NCBI GenBank assembly: GCA_022496805.1
Contig: CM040085.1
Location: forward strand, 16,583,811-16,647,810
DNA: 64,000 nt
From: Pohlia nutans
Lineage: Eukaryota; Streptophyta; Bryopsida; Bryales; Mniaceae
Direction of reading: 5' to 3'
Shown here: positions 23,425 to 33,040 of the stretch, piece by piece
Layout: the number at the start of each line of letters is the position of its first letter
How positions within the stretch are numbered: position 1 is the first letter of the stretch
The notes under the pieces: model-generated
Database searches by the model: none
Told to the model about the DNA's origin: nothing
Seen by the model: the letters and a program-made list of their open reading frames with translations, nothing else
Made by a program: the position numbers and the translations under genes

Positions 23425-24582
23425 GTTAAAGGAAAAATAAAACCTTCACAATCCACAATGGGTCACTGTTAGATTCTAAATGATTATCAACAAAGTCTTA
23501 AACCTCTAATTATAACATCACAAATTTCCAAGCATTTTATATACTCATTTTAATCATTACTATGAAGCTTTAGGCTTCATTAAATGACATAACAAAAGTG
23601 AAAAAAAAAAACGCATTTAGAATCAAAAAACCTCACACCAATGCTTAATCTTTATATCTTAAACAACAATGCAAGCCCCACGGGCTTGGTTATATTTTGG
23701 AAGAATCTTGCACATAACTTCTACTCCATCGCACCAAATTGGGGTTTTTAAAATGCAAAACCTAGCACCTTAGAGAGATCTATATTTTTTTTAAATAAAA
23801 CCAAAGTAAATCAAAAACAAAATCATGCTTAAATTGGAATTTAAAAGAGATTTTGGGTGTGGTGTGTAAAAATCATATGTTGTTAAAGGGTTAACCATTA
23901 TAAAGAATCTCGGTCTAATGTTTTTCAATAAAATACAAGACGGAAGTTACAAGTTTTAAGAACCATAAACTCAATACAAAAAAGGCACATGTTTACCTCA
24001 ATGTTTGTGGTGCTCACAATAGAGAGGAGACCGAGGAAAGGAGATCACACAATAAGTGACTCTACCTTCTCACCCCCAAGCCTTTACATAATCGTTCTAT
24101 TCCTAAAGGAACCAGAGTCAACTTCCAGTCTTTTTACTTTCTATTCCAATTTTAGATCTAAGCCATAGATCTTTCTATTCTTTACTCCTTGATTTAGAGT
24201 AATCTTATCTCTTTACCATCTAAATACGTTAATTCCAATGCACCTCATATAGAAGAGTCTAACTCTAGTGCACCTCATCTTGAGTTGTCTAACTATTTGG
24301 GCTTATTTTCCAGTATTGGCAAAAAATTAAATATTAAAAATAGACATGTGGCACCCCCACAAGGGGGTCCAGGTGGCACATTAAAAAAAATGAAAATAAA
24401 ATCTGATTATTTCTCTCGTTTTCCCACCTGAGAGCATTTCTGACACTATGAAAATGACTATGAGGTCAGAGCATTTTTGAGTATCTCATTGTAGTATCAT
24501 GCAGAATTTGGAGTGTTCAAAAATTACCAAAACTGCAGAGAGAAGTAGATCTTTGTGGTGCTCTCTAGCATTACCTTCTATA
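23425..24582. other. Upstream flank with dispersed repeat
   Basis: Positions 23655-23790 are the inverted counterpart of 13036-13165 (shared AAGCCCACGGGCTTGG-like core, with one change). The rest is AT-rich and shows no gene. Confidence 0.5.
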
Positions 24583-24847
24583 CCGTAACACCATAGCAGG
24601 TTCGCCATCTGCCGAACGAATATTTAATTTTTTTGAAAAAATAAGGGTCGCCTCTCAAAAACTAAATTTCTCAATTTTCGTTTTTTAGCAAAAAAATCAG
24701 TAAAAATGACCTTAAATAGCTTAGAAATAACAAAATATTTCAAAAACTAATTTATTCTATTTTCAATTTTCTGTCTTCATAATTTTCTAATTTTTACGTT
24801 TTTTATTTTTAGAATTATTTTAGGACGAACCTGCTATGGAACTACGG
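24583..24847. mobile_element. TA-flanked CCGTA element
   Basis: A 265-bp element; the 22-base ends are CCGTAACACCATAGCAGG and, in complement, CCGTAGTTCCATAGCAGG, both continuing TTCG. Flanked by TA at 24581-24582 and 24848-24849. The sequence just inside the left end (CGAATATTTAAT) also occurs inside 6789-7743. Confidence 0.75.
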
Positions 24848-24849
24848 TA

Positions 24850-26251
24850 ATCTATACACACTTGCTAATGTTGAAACATTAACATCAAAACCTGGTACTG
24901 TATGTGGGTGCACGTAAGGTAACTATATCTAAGAGCAACCTTTTCTTTAATTCTTTAGTGCCTAGGTAACCACTCAGTGGTCACTAGATCACCAAACAAT
25001 GAAATGTTGTAAAATATGTTAACTATCTTAGTTCGGTGTTTGAAGTTTAGAAGTATAACTTTTGATTATGCAGATGCTGCAAAAAAGAAATTTTGAAATT
25101 TGACTTTCTTAGATATCTAAATACCTATGTTCAAAACACCAAAATACTACAAATACCTCAGAATAGAACAAATACTTACAACACATGTATATGTAAAGGG
25201 TTAAAGTCCCAATTCAACACCGTTTTCAAAGACTCGTTATAAAATGGTTGATGAAAAAGAAAAATGGAGTTAATGTACAAAGCAATATTGTAAATGTCAA
25301 TGTGAAGATAACATTTGTACGGTTGGATTCATCATATTTATTAGTGAGTATTTTTAAGCACTTTTGCAAGGTAAACTATGACTGCCTGGTCCTAGAGTAG
25401 AAGTATTTTAGGTGAGGGCGTAAGCACTAGGCATTGGATTTCGTGGCACTTGGCTTTTGAAAAAAATTAAGTGCCAAAATTTGGGTGCACTTGCTGTCCA
25501 CCCCATAGTTTCAACAATGGACCCATGAAAAATGGGAGCTTTCAACAGTTGGTGAAGTCTCACTAGTGCATCGTGTAGTGAAAAATGGGACATTTCAACA
25601 GTTGGTGAAGTTTCACTAGTGCATAGTGAAGTTTCACTAGTGCACCGGCAAACCACCCATGAAAATTGGCCTTTTTCATACTCTTTGGACACTCATGAAA
25701 TCCACATTTTAGTTGTGGTACACCATCGCAACACATCCTTGAAACTCTACACTAGGAATCTGATTGAGGATCTCCAAAACAAAAATTAGGAGCGCAAACG
25801 ATGACATCAAAATATATGCAGGTACGAAATACAGTACTCACAGAGCGCTTCCTGATGGTGGAGGAGCGTCGTCAGGAACGTGACGAATCGCTGAAGCGCA
25901 GAGCGACTGGACTGAGACTACCATACCCGCCGTCAAGCAAATATGCGACACTCGAGCGCTCGTCCCTCCGTCGCTAACCGGACCACATTCATGAAACTGA
26001 CATCATAAGGCCTCAATGTTAAGTGCAAGAAGAAACAACTGCAGCTTTCTTTTTTAAACCAGCACCTATCATAAAATAAATCTTTGAACAAAGTTTCCAC
26101 AGGCGAACAATACAGCGGTACACAATCATGTCAAAGCTTACTATAATCCCATAAATATTACAAGAACCAGTAGACAGAACATGTTCACTCTCAAGCAGAT
26201 CGTCAGATCATCTTATTTTGTGCATCAGTCAAACTTAAATATGGAATCAAT
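24850..26251. other. Repeat fragments and spacer
   Basis: About 25085-25190 matches 28150-28250 and 59290 (inverted), a fragment of the dispersed repeat that hosts the copia element. About 25194-25345 is a partial family-F element. About 25505-25640 contains duplicated TTTCAACAGTTGGTGAAG and CACTAGTGCA motifs. About 25850-25980 is GC-rich, and on the minus strand has a GTGAGTAC donor-like site, but I recognise no gene. Confidence 0.4.
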
Positions 26252-26404
26252 TTAGTTGCCGCTAGAATCAACCTTCCCGAAATTGTTATGAAGAGACGGC
26301 TTCAACGTGGCAGGAGCTTCCGCAGTTGCTTTGGCCTCGAGTTTCGTCTCCTCAACCTTCATCACAGCCTCCGCCACGGGCGCGGAACCCTTTTGATCCT
26401 TCAT
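26252..26404 (-). CDS. Small 50-residue protein, function unknown
   Basis: The frame starts ATG at 26404, begins MKDQKGSAPVAEAVMKVEET, is Ala/Lys/Glu-rich and ends HNNFGKVDSSGN before TAA. I do not recognise it. Support for a real gene is positional: a TATA box lies upstream, and the 5' leader has a likely intron (donor G/GTACGT at 26573, acceptor AATCAG at 26433) ending 28 bases before the ATG. Composition suggests a soluble, partly disordered protein. An upstream GTG in the same frame is not used as the start because it falls inside the leader intron. Confidence 0.5.
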   Translation of the reverse strand: MKDQKGSAPVAEAVMKVEETKLEAKATAEAPATLKPSLHNNFGKVDSSGN

Positions 26405-26672
26405 CGCAATCGCAAATCCTAACTCTCTCTCGCTGATTCCAACGATCGGGTTAAACACCACACACGGAAAAAATTAATAAAACAATACCATGGCCAATGC
26501 GACGCAGAGGAAATAATTCGGATTTGCTGGATCATAGAGCTGTGCGACAAATGAGAAGAGGAAAAAAACGTACCGATTGGCGAGGGCCAATAGAACCAGA
26601 TTCAAGTGGAGATATTGTGTGTATCCGACGACTCGAAGAGAGAATTGGAAGAGAGAAATGCAGCAACCTTTC

Positions 26673-26679
26673 TTATATA
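26673..26679 (-). promoter_or_regulatory. TATA box of the small gene
   Basis: TATATAA in the context CTCTATATAAGAAAGG on the minus strand, about 100 bases upstream of the leader-intron donor. A Harbinger-type MITE ends only about 55 bases further upstream, so the proximal promoter abuts transposon sequence. Confidence 0.6.
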
Positions 26680-26732
26680 GAGAAAGCTCGGCTTTGAGGA
26701 AGCAGCGCGGAGACCCTCGTCACCGGGTGTTA

Positions 26733-27210
26733 GGGCCGTTGTACACACGGAGTCAGGCCCGTGTAAGAAGGGAAAGCCCTGAAATTGAGCCCGACCCCTT
26801 TACACCCCTTTACACTAGGAGTAAAGCCCGATGCAACCAAAGTATTTTTTATATTAAAATCGACAAGCTCTTACACGGGTCCAACTCCAAAAATTGGGTT
26901 TACCAAATATGGAGGGCCAACTCTTGGGCTTAGGTCGGTTTGCACATTTCAATAAATATAAAAATAAAAAATGTTAAAAAACACTTTTTCCCAAGGAATT
27001 TATGGACTCAAATTTCCAAGAACTTTATTCAATCGGCCCAACTCTTGGGCCGAACCCCTTTATGTATGGGAGAAATGGACCCAACTTTAATCTTGTTATA
27101 TTGAGTACTTGCGAGAGTACTTGAGGCTGAGCCTAAAACTAATATGGGCTGAAATTTTGTTGAATTGGGCCAAAGAATGAACAGGCCCGACTCCTAGTGT
27201 AAAGCGGCCC
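26733..27210. mobile_element. PIF/Harbinger-type MITE
   Basis: Ends GGGCCGTTGTACAC and, in complement, GGGCCGCTTTACAC, with a further match at GGAGTC; flanked by TTA at 26730-26732 and 27211-27213. The interior repeats GGCCCAACTC-type words. A 478-bp non-coding element. Confidence 0.72.
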
Positions 27211-27223
27211 TTAAAGTGTGACC

Positions 27224-27570
27224 CACTTCACATTAGGGCCCGACCTAATTGTTAGGTTGAATCCAATTGACAAGTAATTAGACCAATGATTGTACAAATG
27301 GTAGATGCATGAGATTCAACAATGAAGGCATATTTGAGGTATTTGGACCTAAATTGTTGAATTGGGTTTTTTTTTTAAAACATGGACCCAATTCCTATAA
27401 AAAATTTGGCATCAAATTTGAGCCACGTAACCTGCCACGTAAGATGAGGAGAATTTTGGGTCAATCATAGTATAAAGTCGTTGGACCCAATTTGCAAAAT
27501 TCTAGCAATCTTTTGGGTTGAAAATTTTGAAGTTTGAGTTGGGGCAACAATCGGGTCCTAATGTAAAGTG
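27224..27570. mobile_element. MITE with CACTTYACATTAGG ends
   Basis: Left end CACTTCACATTAGGGCCCGA; right end in complement CACTTTACATTAGGACCCGA (two mismatches). 347 bp, directly next to the preceding element. Target duplication uncertain (ACC/ACT). Confidence 0.6.
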
Positions 27571-27999
27571 ACTAGCTTTTGGCCAAGTTTGTGAAATGAG
27601 CACTGGAGTAAGGACATGGTGTCTGTTTCCTAAAGGGATGGTCGTAGAACTCCGTTCTTTCAATTTGAGTGTGGAAGGCAATTGTTTTGATGAGAGTCTC
27701 GATCACGGTTGTAGATATGGATTGCAAAATGCAAACAGGTAGAAGCCGCGTCGTAAAGTCTGTCCTCGTCAGCTTACACTATAGCGCCTTCTATTGGTTT
27801 TGTAATGTGGCCATAAGGTAAGTGACTTAAAGTTGTTCAAATAAACATAGTTTTCATTTAGGATTACAATTAGGTCATTTATCGTGACCCTAGTAATAGT
27901 TTTAAGATAATTTTCTTAATCATTTTAGGTGGCCACTTTTAATAATTTCTTAAACACACATAACACGCAATCTGCTATTTATGCACTTCGCCAAGTGTA
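27571..27999. other. Spacer, no gene seen
   Basis: No reading frame or repeat terminus of note. Confidence 0.4.
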
Positions 28000-28803
28000 C
28001 TCATTTCTTGAGCATATTTGGTTTTAAAAAATTGGTTAAAAACTTCTTTAAAAAACATCGATTTTGTCTTTCTACAATCACTTACATTGTAAACAAACAA
28101 TTCTTTTATTTATTTTTTATTTTTATCTTTTCTTTTATCTTTTTTTTAATCTTGAATGTGACTTTCTTAGATATCCAAATACCTATGTACAAAACACCAA
28201 AATACTACAAATACTTGATAATACATCAAATACAACACATGTACTATGCGGTATTTCTTGTGTTTGGAAGTTTGTTAACTTGTATTTTTTTTTGGATTGT
28301 GTTCTCTTGTTCATGTTCCATTAGTGTATGTCTTCCAATCTTGATCAATGTACCAACTCCTTTCTTATTTTAACGTATAAATTTTGTTCTAAACCGTACA
28401 TGGATAAGTCACTCTCACTTATAAAATTCACAATAATTATGTATGAGCCCGTTCTTGACATGAAAGATTGCAATGAAGAGGTGTTGGCACAAGTCATTGC
28501 TGAACATCTTCACTTTCATTTTTGGAAATTTAATCCAAATTCTATTTAACCTTGAAGTCACACACCCTCCAAAATCTCATTTTTGAGTGTCCATTATACG
28601 GTTCAAAGACATACTATAATCTTCCAATCCAACGGTCCGATCTTACCAAGATTTAACTGAAACTTGTTTCATTAAGCTATGCTTACATTTATTCAGTTCA
28701 ATACTATTAATAGTATCCCTAATTTCAACAGAGAAAGTTTTAAAAAAACATCACCCAAAAAACTGTGGTTTCTCCAGAACCACCCTGGGCGCTAAAGGGT
28801 TAA
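28000..28803. repeat. Dispersed repeat R, uninterrupted copy
   Basis: Homologous, in opposite orientation, to 53270-53528 plus 59025-59320, the sequence split by the copia element; the point corresponding to that insertion is GAAAG at 28462-28466. The right end reads GCTAAAGGG followed by TTAA, so R is probably another TTAA-class transposon. Short open frames on both strands have no recognised domain. Confidence 0.65.
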
Positions 28804-28829
28804 GTGTGTTGATAATTGCTCTGGCAAGG

Positions 28830-29240
28830 CAATTGGACAGATTCTCAACGTAACATTGCTCATCGGGTCTGATTCTCAACGTAACATTGCTAATTCTCAA
28901 CGTACTGCTCATCCCGATGTTACATAATAACCACTGATTCTCAACGTAAAATTGCTCATCCCGATGCGTACCGACGAACTTGTGGTGGTGGAATATTGGC
29001 TCTACTGTAGATGGTGTGAAATATTGGACTATGAGCAAAGTGCATGAGCAAATGAGCAATGAGCAGTGCAGTAGCTAAGTACCTCGCAGTTTCCTGATGA
29101 TCTAGTTTACAGTAGATGGTGTGGAATATTCCACACCTATCAGTAGCTAAGTGGACAGGTGGAGGCGGCCATCAAGCTGATGAGCAAAGTGATAACTGGA
29201 TGAGCAAAGTGATAACTGGATGAGCAAAGTGATAACTGGC
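28830..29240. repeat. Local tandem repeats
   Basis: About four imperfect copies of ATTCTCAACGTAACATTGCT lie at 28840-28965, and three perfect-looking 20-base units containing GATGAGCAAAGTGATAACTG lie at about 29178-29238. A segment containing AGATGGTGTG is also duplicated (near 29005 and 29115). No coding function is supported. Confidence 0.7.
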
Positions 29241-29324
29241 CATCGACAAGGAAAAAAAAGCACCTTCTTTTCGGTTTCTCTAATGGGTCTGTGTAACCAC
29301 TCTTCCTTGCAGAATATACCCGAG

Positions 29325-29644
29325 CCTCGTCACTAACTCCCATTCAGAGGAGGGGATATCGCCGGCTGCCCGCCCATATTCCTTGCCTGCCCAAAAAATC
29401 CCAAATTTTGTTTTTTGCACTTTGGGATGCCCTCTTTTGTTTTTTTTGAAGTTTTGAGTTTAAAAACGAGGTCTACGACCCCATTTTACCGTCGGGGGTG
29501 ACCCCTTCTACTAGTGGTGACATCAACCGTTCAAAATAAGGGGGCAAATTTACCCCAATTTTTATTTTCCGGGCAGGGATTTTGGGTAATTTGGGCGGGC
29601 AGCGCGGCTGTATCCCCTCCTCCGATGGGGAGTTAGGGACGAGG
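29325..29644. mobile_element. Mutator-like MITE with 9-bp duplication
   Basis: The 9-base direct repeat ATACCCGAG flanks the element (29316-29324, 29645-29653). Ends are CCTCGTCACTAACTCCC and, in complement, CCTCGTCCCTAACTCCC, and the inverted match continues about 70 bases through GGAGGGGAT and GCTGCCCGCCC. A 9-bp target duplication with long GC-rich ends is diagnostic of MULEs. No transposase in 320 bp. Confidence 0.8.
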
Positions 29645-29653
29645 ATACCCGAG

Positions 29654-30173
29654 TCCCCAAACCTGCCCGCGAGAGAAACAAGTGGTCGCTGCCCTCCCTT
29701 TTACTGCCCGCTCGCCTACGCAGTAGTCATTCCGGCGCAGTAGTCCGGTGGCAGTAGTCGGGTTGTCTCCGCCCCCTGGTCACCAGAGAGCCTCGAGTTT
29801 GAGGAAGGGCTTGTGGCATCTCAGCCGTAGAAGCCCATTGACGGTCCAGATGAAGATGCTTGGGACGGGCTGAGGACGGGGTGTGTACAGGCAGGGTCGG
29901 TCAGCTATGTCTGACGGACCATGCGTTGACACTACCGGTATTTGGGGTTTCATTAATTGAACATTGAAGTGATTGGACGGTTTTATTTGGGCATGCAGAG
30001 AGTTGGCCAGTATGGCCCAGTTCCAGCACGGACTTCGTGGTTTTTTAATGTGCATTCCCTTATAATTTCAAGAGCTTTTGGAACATACACAAGCTAAAGG
30101 GAAGTGAAACGACAATGAATAAAAGTAATCTCTAAAGAACCAAGAATGCTCAAATTGGGCCTTAAGTTGGTTC
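29654..30173. other. Spacer, no gene seen
   Basis: Moderately GC-rich at first. The minus-strand open frame at 29780-30055 has no recognisable motif and no splice support. Confidence 0.4.
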
Positions 30174-30177
30174 TTAA

Positions 30178-30736
30178 CCCCTAAACGTTCTCACCCTTTT
30201 CAGATTAGGTAGTTTTTCAAAGATGCATTATAAAATGCAACTAAGAGGGATATTTTCAATTTGATGAATGAATAAAAGTTGTACATTATGCATTTTAGAT
30301 TCTATCCATACGGTTAGATTTGCGATTGAATATTTGTGTATAAATTTTCAAACTTAAAATTTAGAGCTCTTTTGTAATATGATTACGAATAAGATATTGA
30401 CAATCTAATAATGATTTTTTTGGGATGGGTTGAAATGTAATACTCTAAGTGTAGTGATTTTTGGAGATTTTTTGGTTGCTTAATTTTAGTAGTTGACTTT
30501 TTCAAGAGCACTTTTAGACTAAAATCTTCGAAATTTTGGGTGAAACACTACAACATGAAATGAGGCATAAAAATTTCACAAATCATCCCCTTTCTAATCG
30601 GATCAGACATGCACGGAGCTAACTTCCCATAAAAGTTTCAATAAAAAATCCACACTGCAAAAAGTACATGATGGATGAGAAAACGGACTTCAAATCCGTA
30701 CATCATGCAAAATATGCATGGTTGGGCGGTTAGGGG
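30178..30736. mobile_element. TTAA-class MITE, family B
   Basis: A 559-bp copy, starting CCCCTAAACGTTC and ending GGCGGTTAGGGG, flanked by TTAA at 30174-30177 and 30737-30740. Collinear with 12045-12613. Confidence 0.8.
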
Positions 30737-30740
30737 TTAA

Positions 30741-32028
30741 AGCACTTTTGGGTACGTTATGTATGGACTTTTTATTGTTCAAACAAATTTGTTCGTTAAC
30801 AAACACATGCAATGTTCTTCACTAACTTTGGTGATGTAAATTTTGGTCTCATCTTAATTATATTTTTCACAATAAGATCAATTGAATTTTTCATTTTAAA
30901 ACCATGAATCCTAGGTCCTTTGGAGGTTAAAAGATATCCTCCTTTACTTGGGGTCTAGTCTTTCATTTTTGAAGGCTAATTTCATACCAACCCTTCAAAG
31001 ATGAAATATGAAGGGTCTTCGTACCAACCCTTCAGTATAAAACTTGGTCTCGTCTTAATCATATTTTTCACTATATGATCAATTGAATCTGTCATTTTAA
31101 AACCATGAATCTTTGGTCCCGTTATGCATTTTTAATTTATTTTTTAAATATTTCTCCTCACATTGATTAATATTCTAAATAAGGTCCAAGTTTTAAAAGG
31201 AAGATTTATGATTGAAGAAAATGAACAACAATCAAACCTCTTTATAAGTTAATAGTGGGGAGTTGTAGAAAAATAACCAGTGTTTGTGTTTTAACTAGTA
31301 ACTTGTAACTATGTTGTAGTCCCACCCAATATACCAATATGAGTGTGGTCAATATCTATACATGAAGAAAAAAATTTAACCAATCCAAAATTTTGTATTA
31401 CATCAATTCAAAACTTAATAACAGTTTATTGAAAATATTTATCAATTGTAGATCCACTTGTACCAAATTGAATGTGGAAGGTGGAAAGTTCTTTCTCCAT
31501 CTCTTGTAGCGTAATAATCCACACGGATGTCGTACGACAATAAGTTGCATTATAAAAGATGTTGAAATCGCAGAGATATAATAAGAGGTTTTGATATGAC
31601 ACGTATAGGTTACCAAATCTACATTCTGAACAATTTTATGTTATCCGTGTCTTATTAGCCATGTAATATAGATATACATTTATCGCATGGATTTCGTCAA
31701 GCACGACTTTCATGCGTACACAACACTCTTATCTTAAAACATCGTAACGACACTTTCTCCACATCTTGGAATTGCATATCACTTCCGTATCATAAGGAAA
31801 ATTCTAAATCCATGTATGAGGTGTCGAATCAGTGTTTAATGATAAGTGCAAGAAAATCGTTAAAAATCTGTAGGGTCCAAAATTCCTCATGGGGTTAAAG
31901 TGCTATTCACTTTCATTTACTTTAGGATATTCAAAATTCATAGTTTATATGTGATTCACCCTTATTTCTGAGGATTAGTCACATTAGTCACGTATAATCT
32001 AACACATTGAAAATCCTTTCTTTTCCTT
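30741..32028. other. Spacer with a short duplication
   Basis: A segment around 30830-30915 (containing AACCATGAATC and GGTC) recurs at about 31045-31120. No gene is supported. Confidence 0.4.
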
Positions 32029-32340
32029 TCTTTTGAAAGACCTTCCACTATTGATTTTCCTGTACGTGGATCTATAGCCAGCATTCAAGAGAATGTAAAG
32101 CGCACACGGATGGGACATGGAAAAAAACGTGTAGTTGAAGAAGATGGTGAGGAAAGTTGTCCACAACCACCTTCAAAACGTTCAACTCATGTGCTAGTGG
32201 CTCATTCTAAGCAGAGAAGAACTATATTTCCTAAGGTTCCTAAGGTACATTGTGACAAATGTAAAGTGAACACAATAGTGGAGAAAGGAGATGACTATGT
32301 GTTGTGCAAGAATTGTGAGCGTCACTTGAGTTTGGAATAA
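32029..32340 (+). pseudogene. Zinc-ribbon C-terminus, possible piggyBac transposase remnant
   Basis: One plus-strand frame is open from about 32029 to the TAA at 32338-32340, with an internal ATG at 32110. The last 30 residues carry two CxxC pairs (HCDKCKVN and LCKNCERH) spaced by 12 residues, preceded by a Lys/Arg-rich stretch. This shape fits the zinc-ribbon tail of piggyBac-type (DDE_Tnp_1_7) transposases, which would suit the many TTAA-flanked elements here. No DDE core is visible upstream, so it is at most a remnant. Alternatively it is a small independent zinc-ribbon protein. Confidence 0.4.
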
Positions 32341-32950
32341 AATTGGAGATTTTTCATACATTGCAAATGGAGTGATGAATTTAGAATGTGAATGGAGATG
32401 ATAGAGAATGTGAATAAGAGTACATTCTTTTATGTATGTGAAAAGAATAGACGATGGTGTGTAAGTGGGAGGGAGTGAGAGGAGGTGAGAGGCAGCTGTG
32501 GACTCTGCTGGACTGCGGGTACTGTGGCGCTCCTGGACTGCTGGACTGTGCTGTGGTGTTCACATTTTCGAGGGCAGGGCAGCGAAGGCAGGGAAATTGC
32601 CACGAAGGGCGGGCATGGCGATAGGCTCGAAGGCCGGGCAGGGCGGGGAAAGTGGGCGGACGGGCGGGGCCTTCGTGGGCAGCCAGCGGAACAGGGCAGG
32701 CAGGGCGCCGGCACCTGTCCGTGGCGCCCTTAGAACCGTCTAATCAGCATTTTTCATTCATTTTTCATTCATCCGAAACTTTGTCAGCGAACAATTAGGG
32801 TTTCAGTCGCACTGAACTCTCACTTCACTCAGTCTTTCATTCCAGCTCCTCCAGCTCCCCTTCTCGTTCTTCAGATTGATCAAGAATTGTTTCTTCCGGT
32901 CTCAAAAATCTGAACCATAACAGGACGATCGAAGAAGAAGAAAGATCAAG
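32341..32950. other. CSN5 upstream region with G-rich tract
   Basis: About 32480-32735 is strongly G-rich on the plus strand (repeated GGGCAGG and GGGCGGG), like the GC-rich cassette near 13 kb in style. About 32740-32950 looks like promoter or leader sequence, pyrimidine-rich with no frame. A TATATA at 32957-32962 is a possible TATA box 80 bases before the CSN5 start, weakly supported. Confidence 0.45.
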
Positions 32951-33040
32951 TTGCTTTATATACGGCACCACTCAATTGTTGCAAATTCCGAGAGAGATTC
33001 GGGAAGGACGGAGTGGGAAAGGGCAAGGGCGCGGGAAGAG

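Noticed and set aside
24967..25200. A separate TTAA element starting near TAGTGCCTAGGTAACC
   Set aside because: The match to repeat R starts only at about 25085 and no paired terminus was found, so limits could not be supported.
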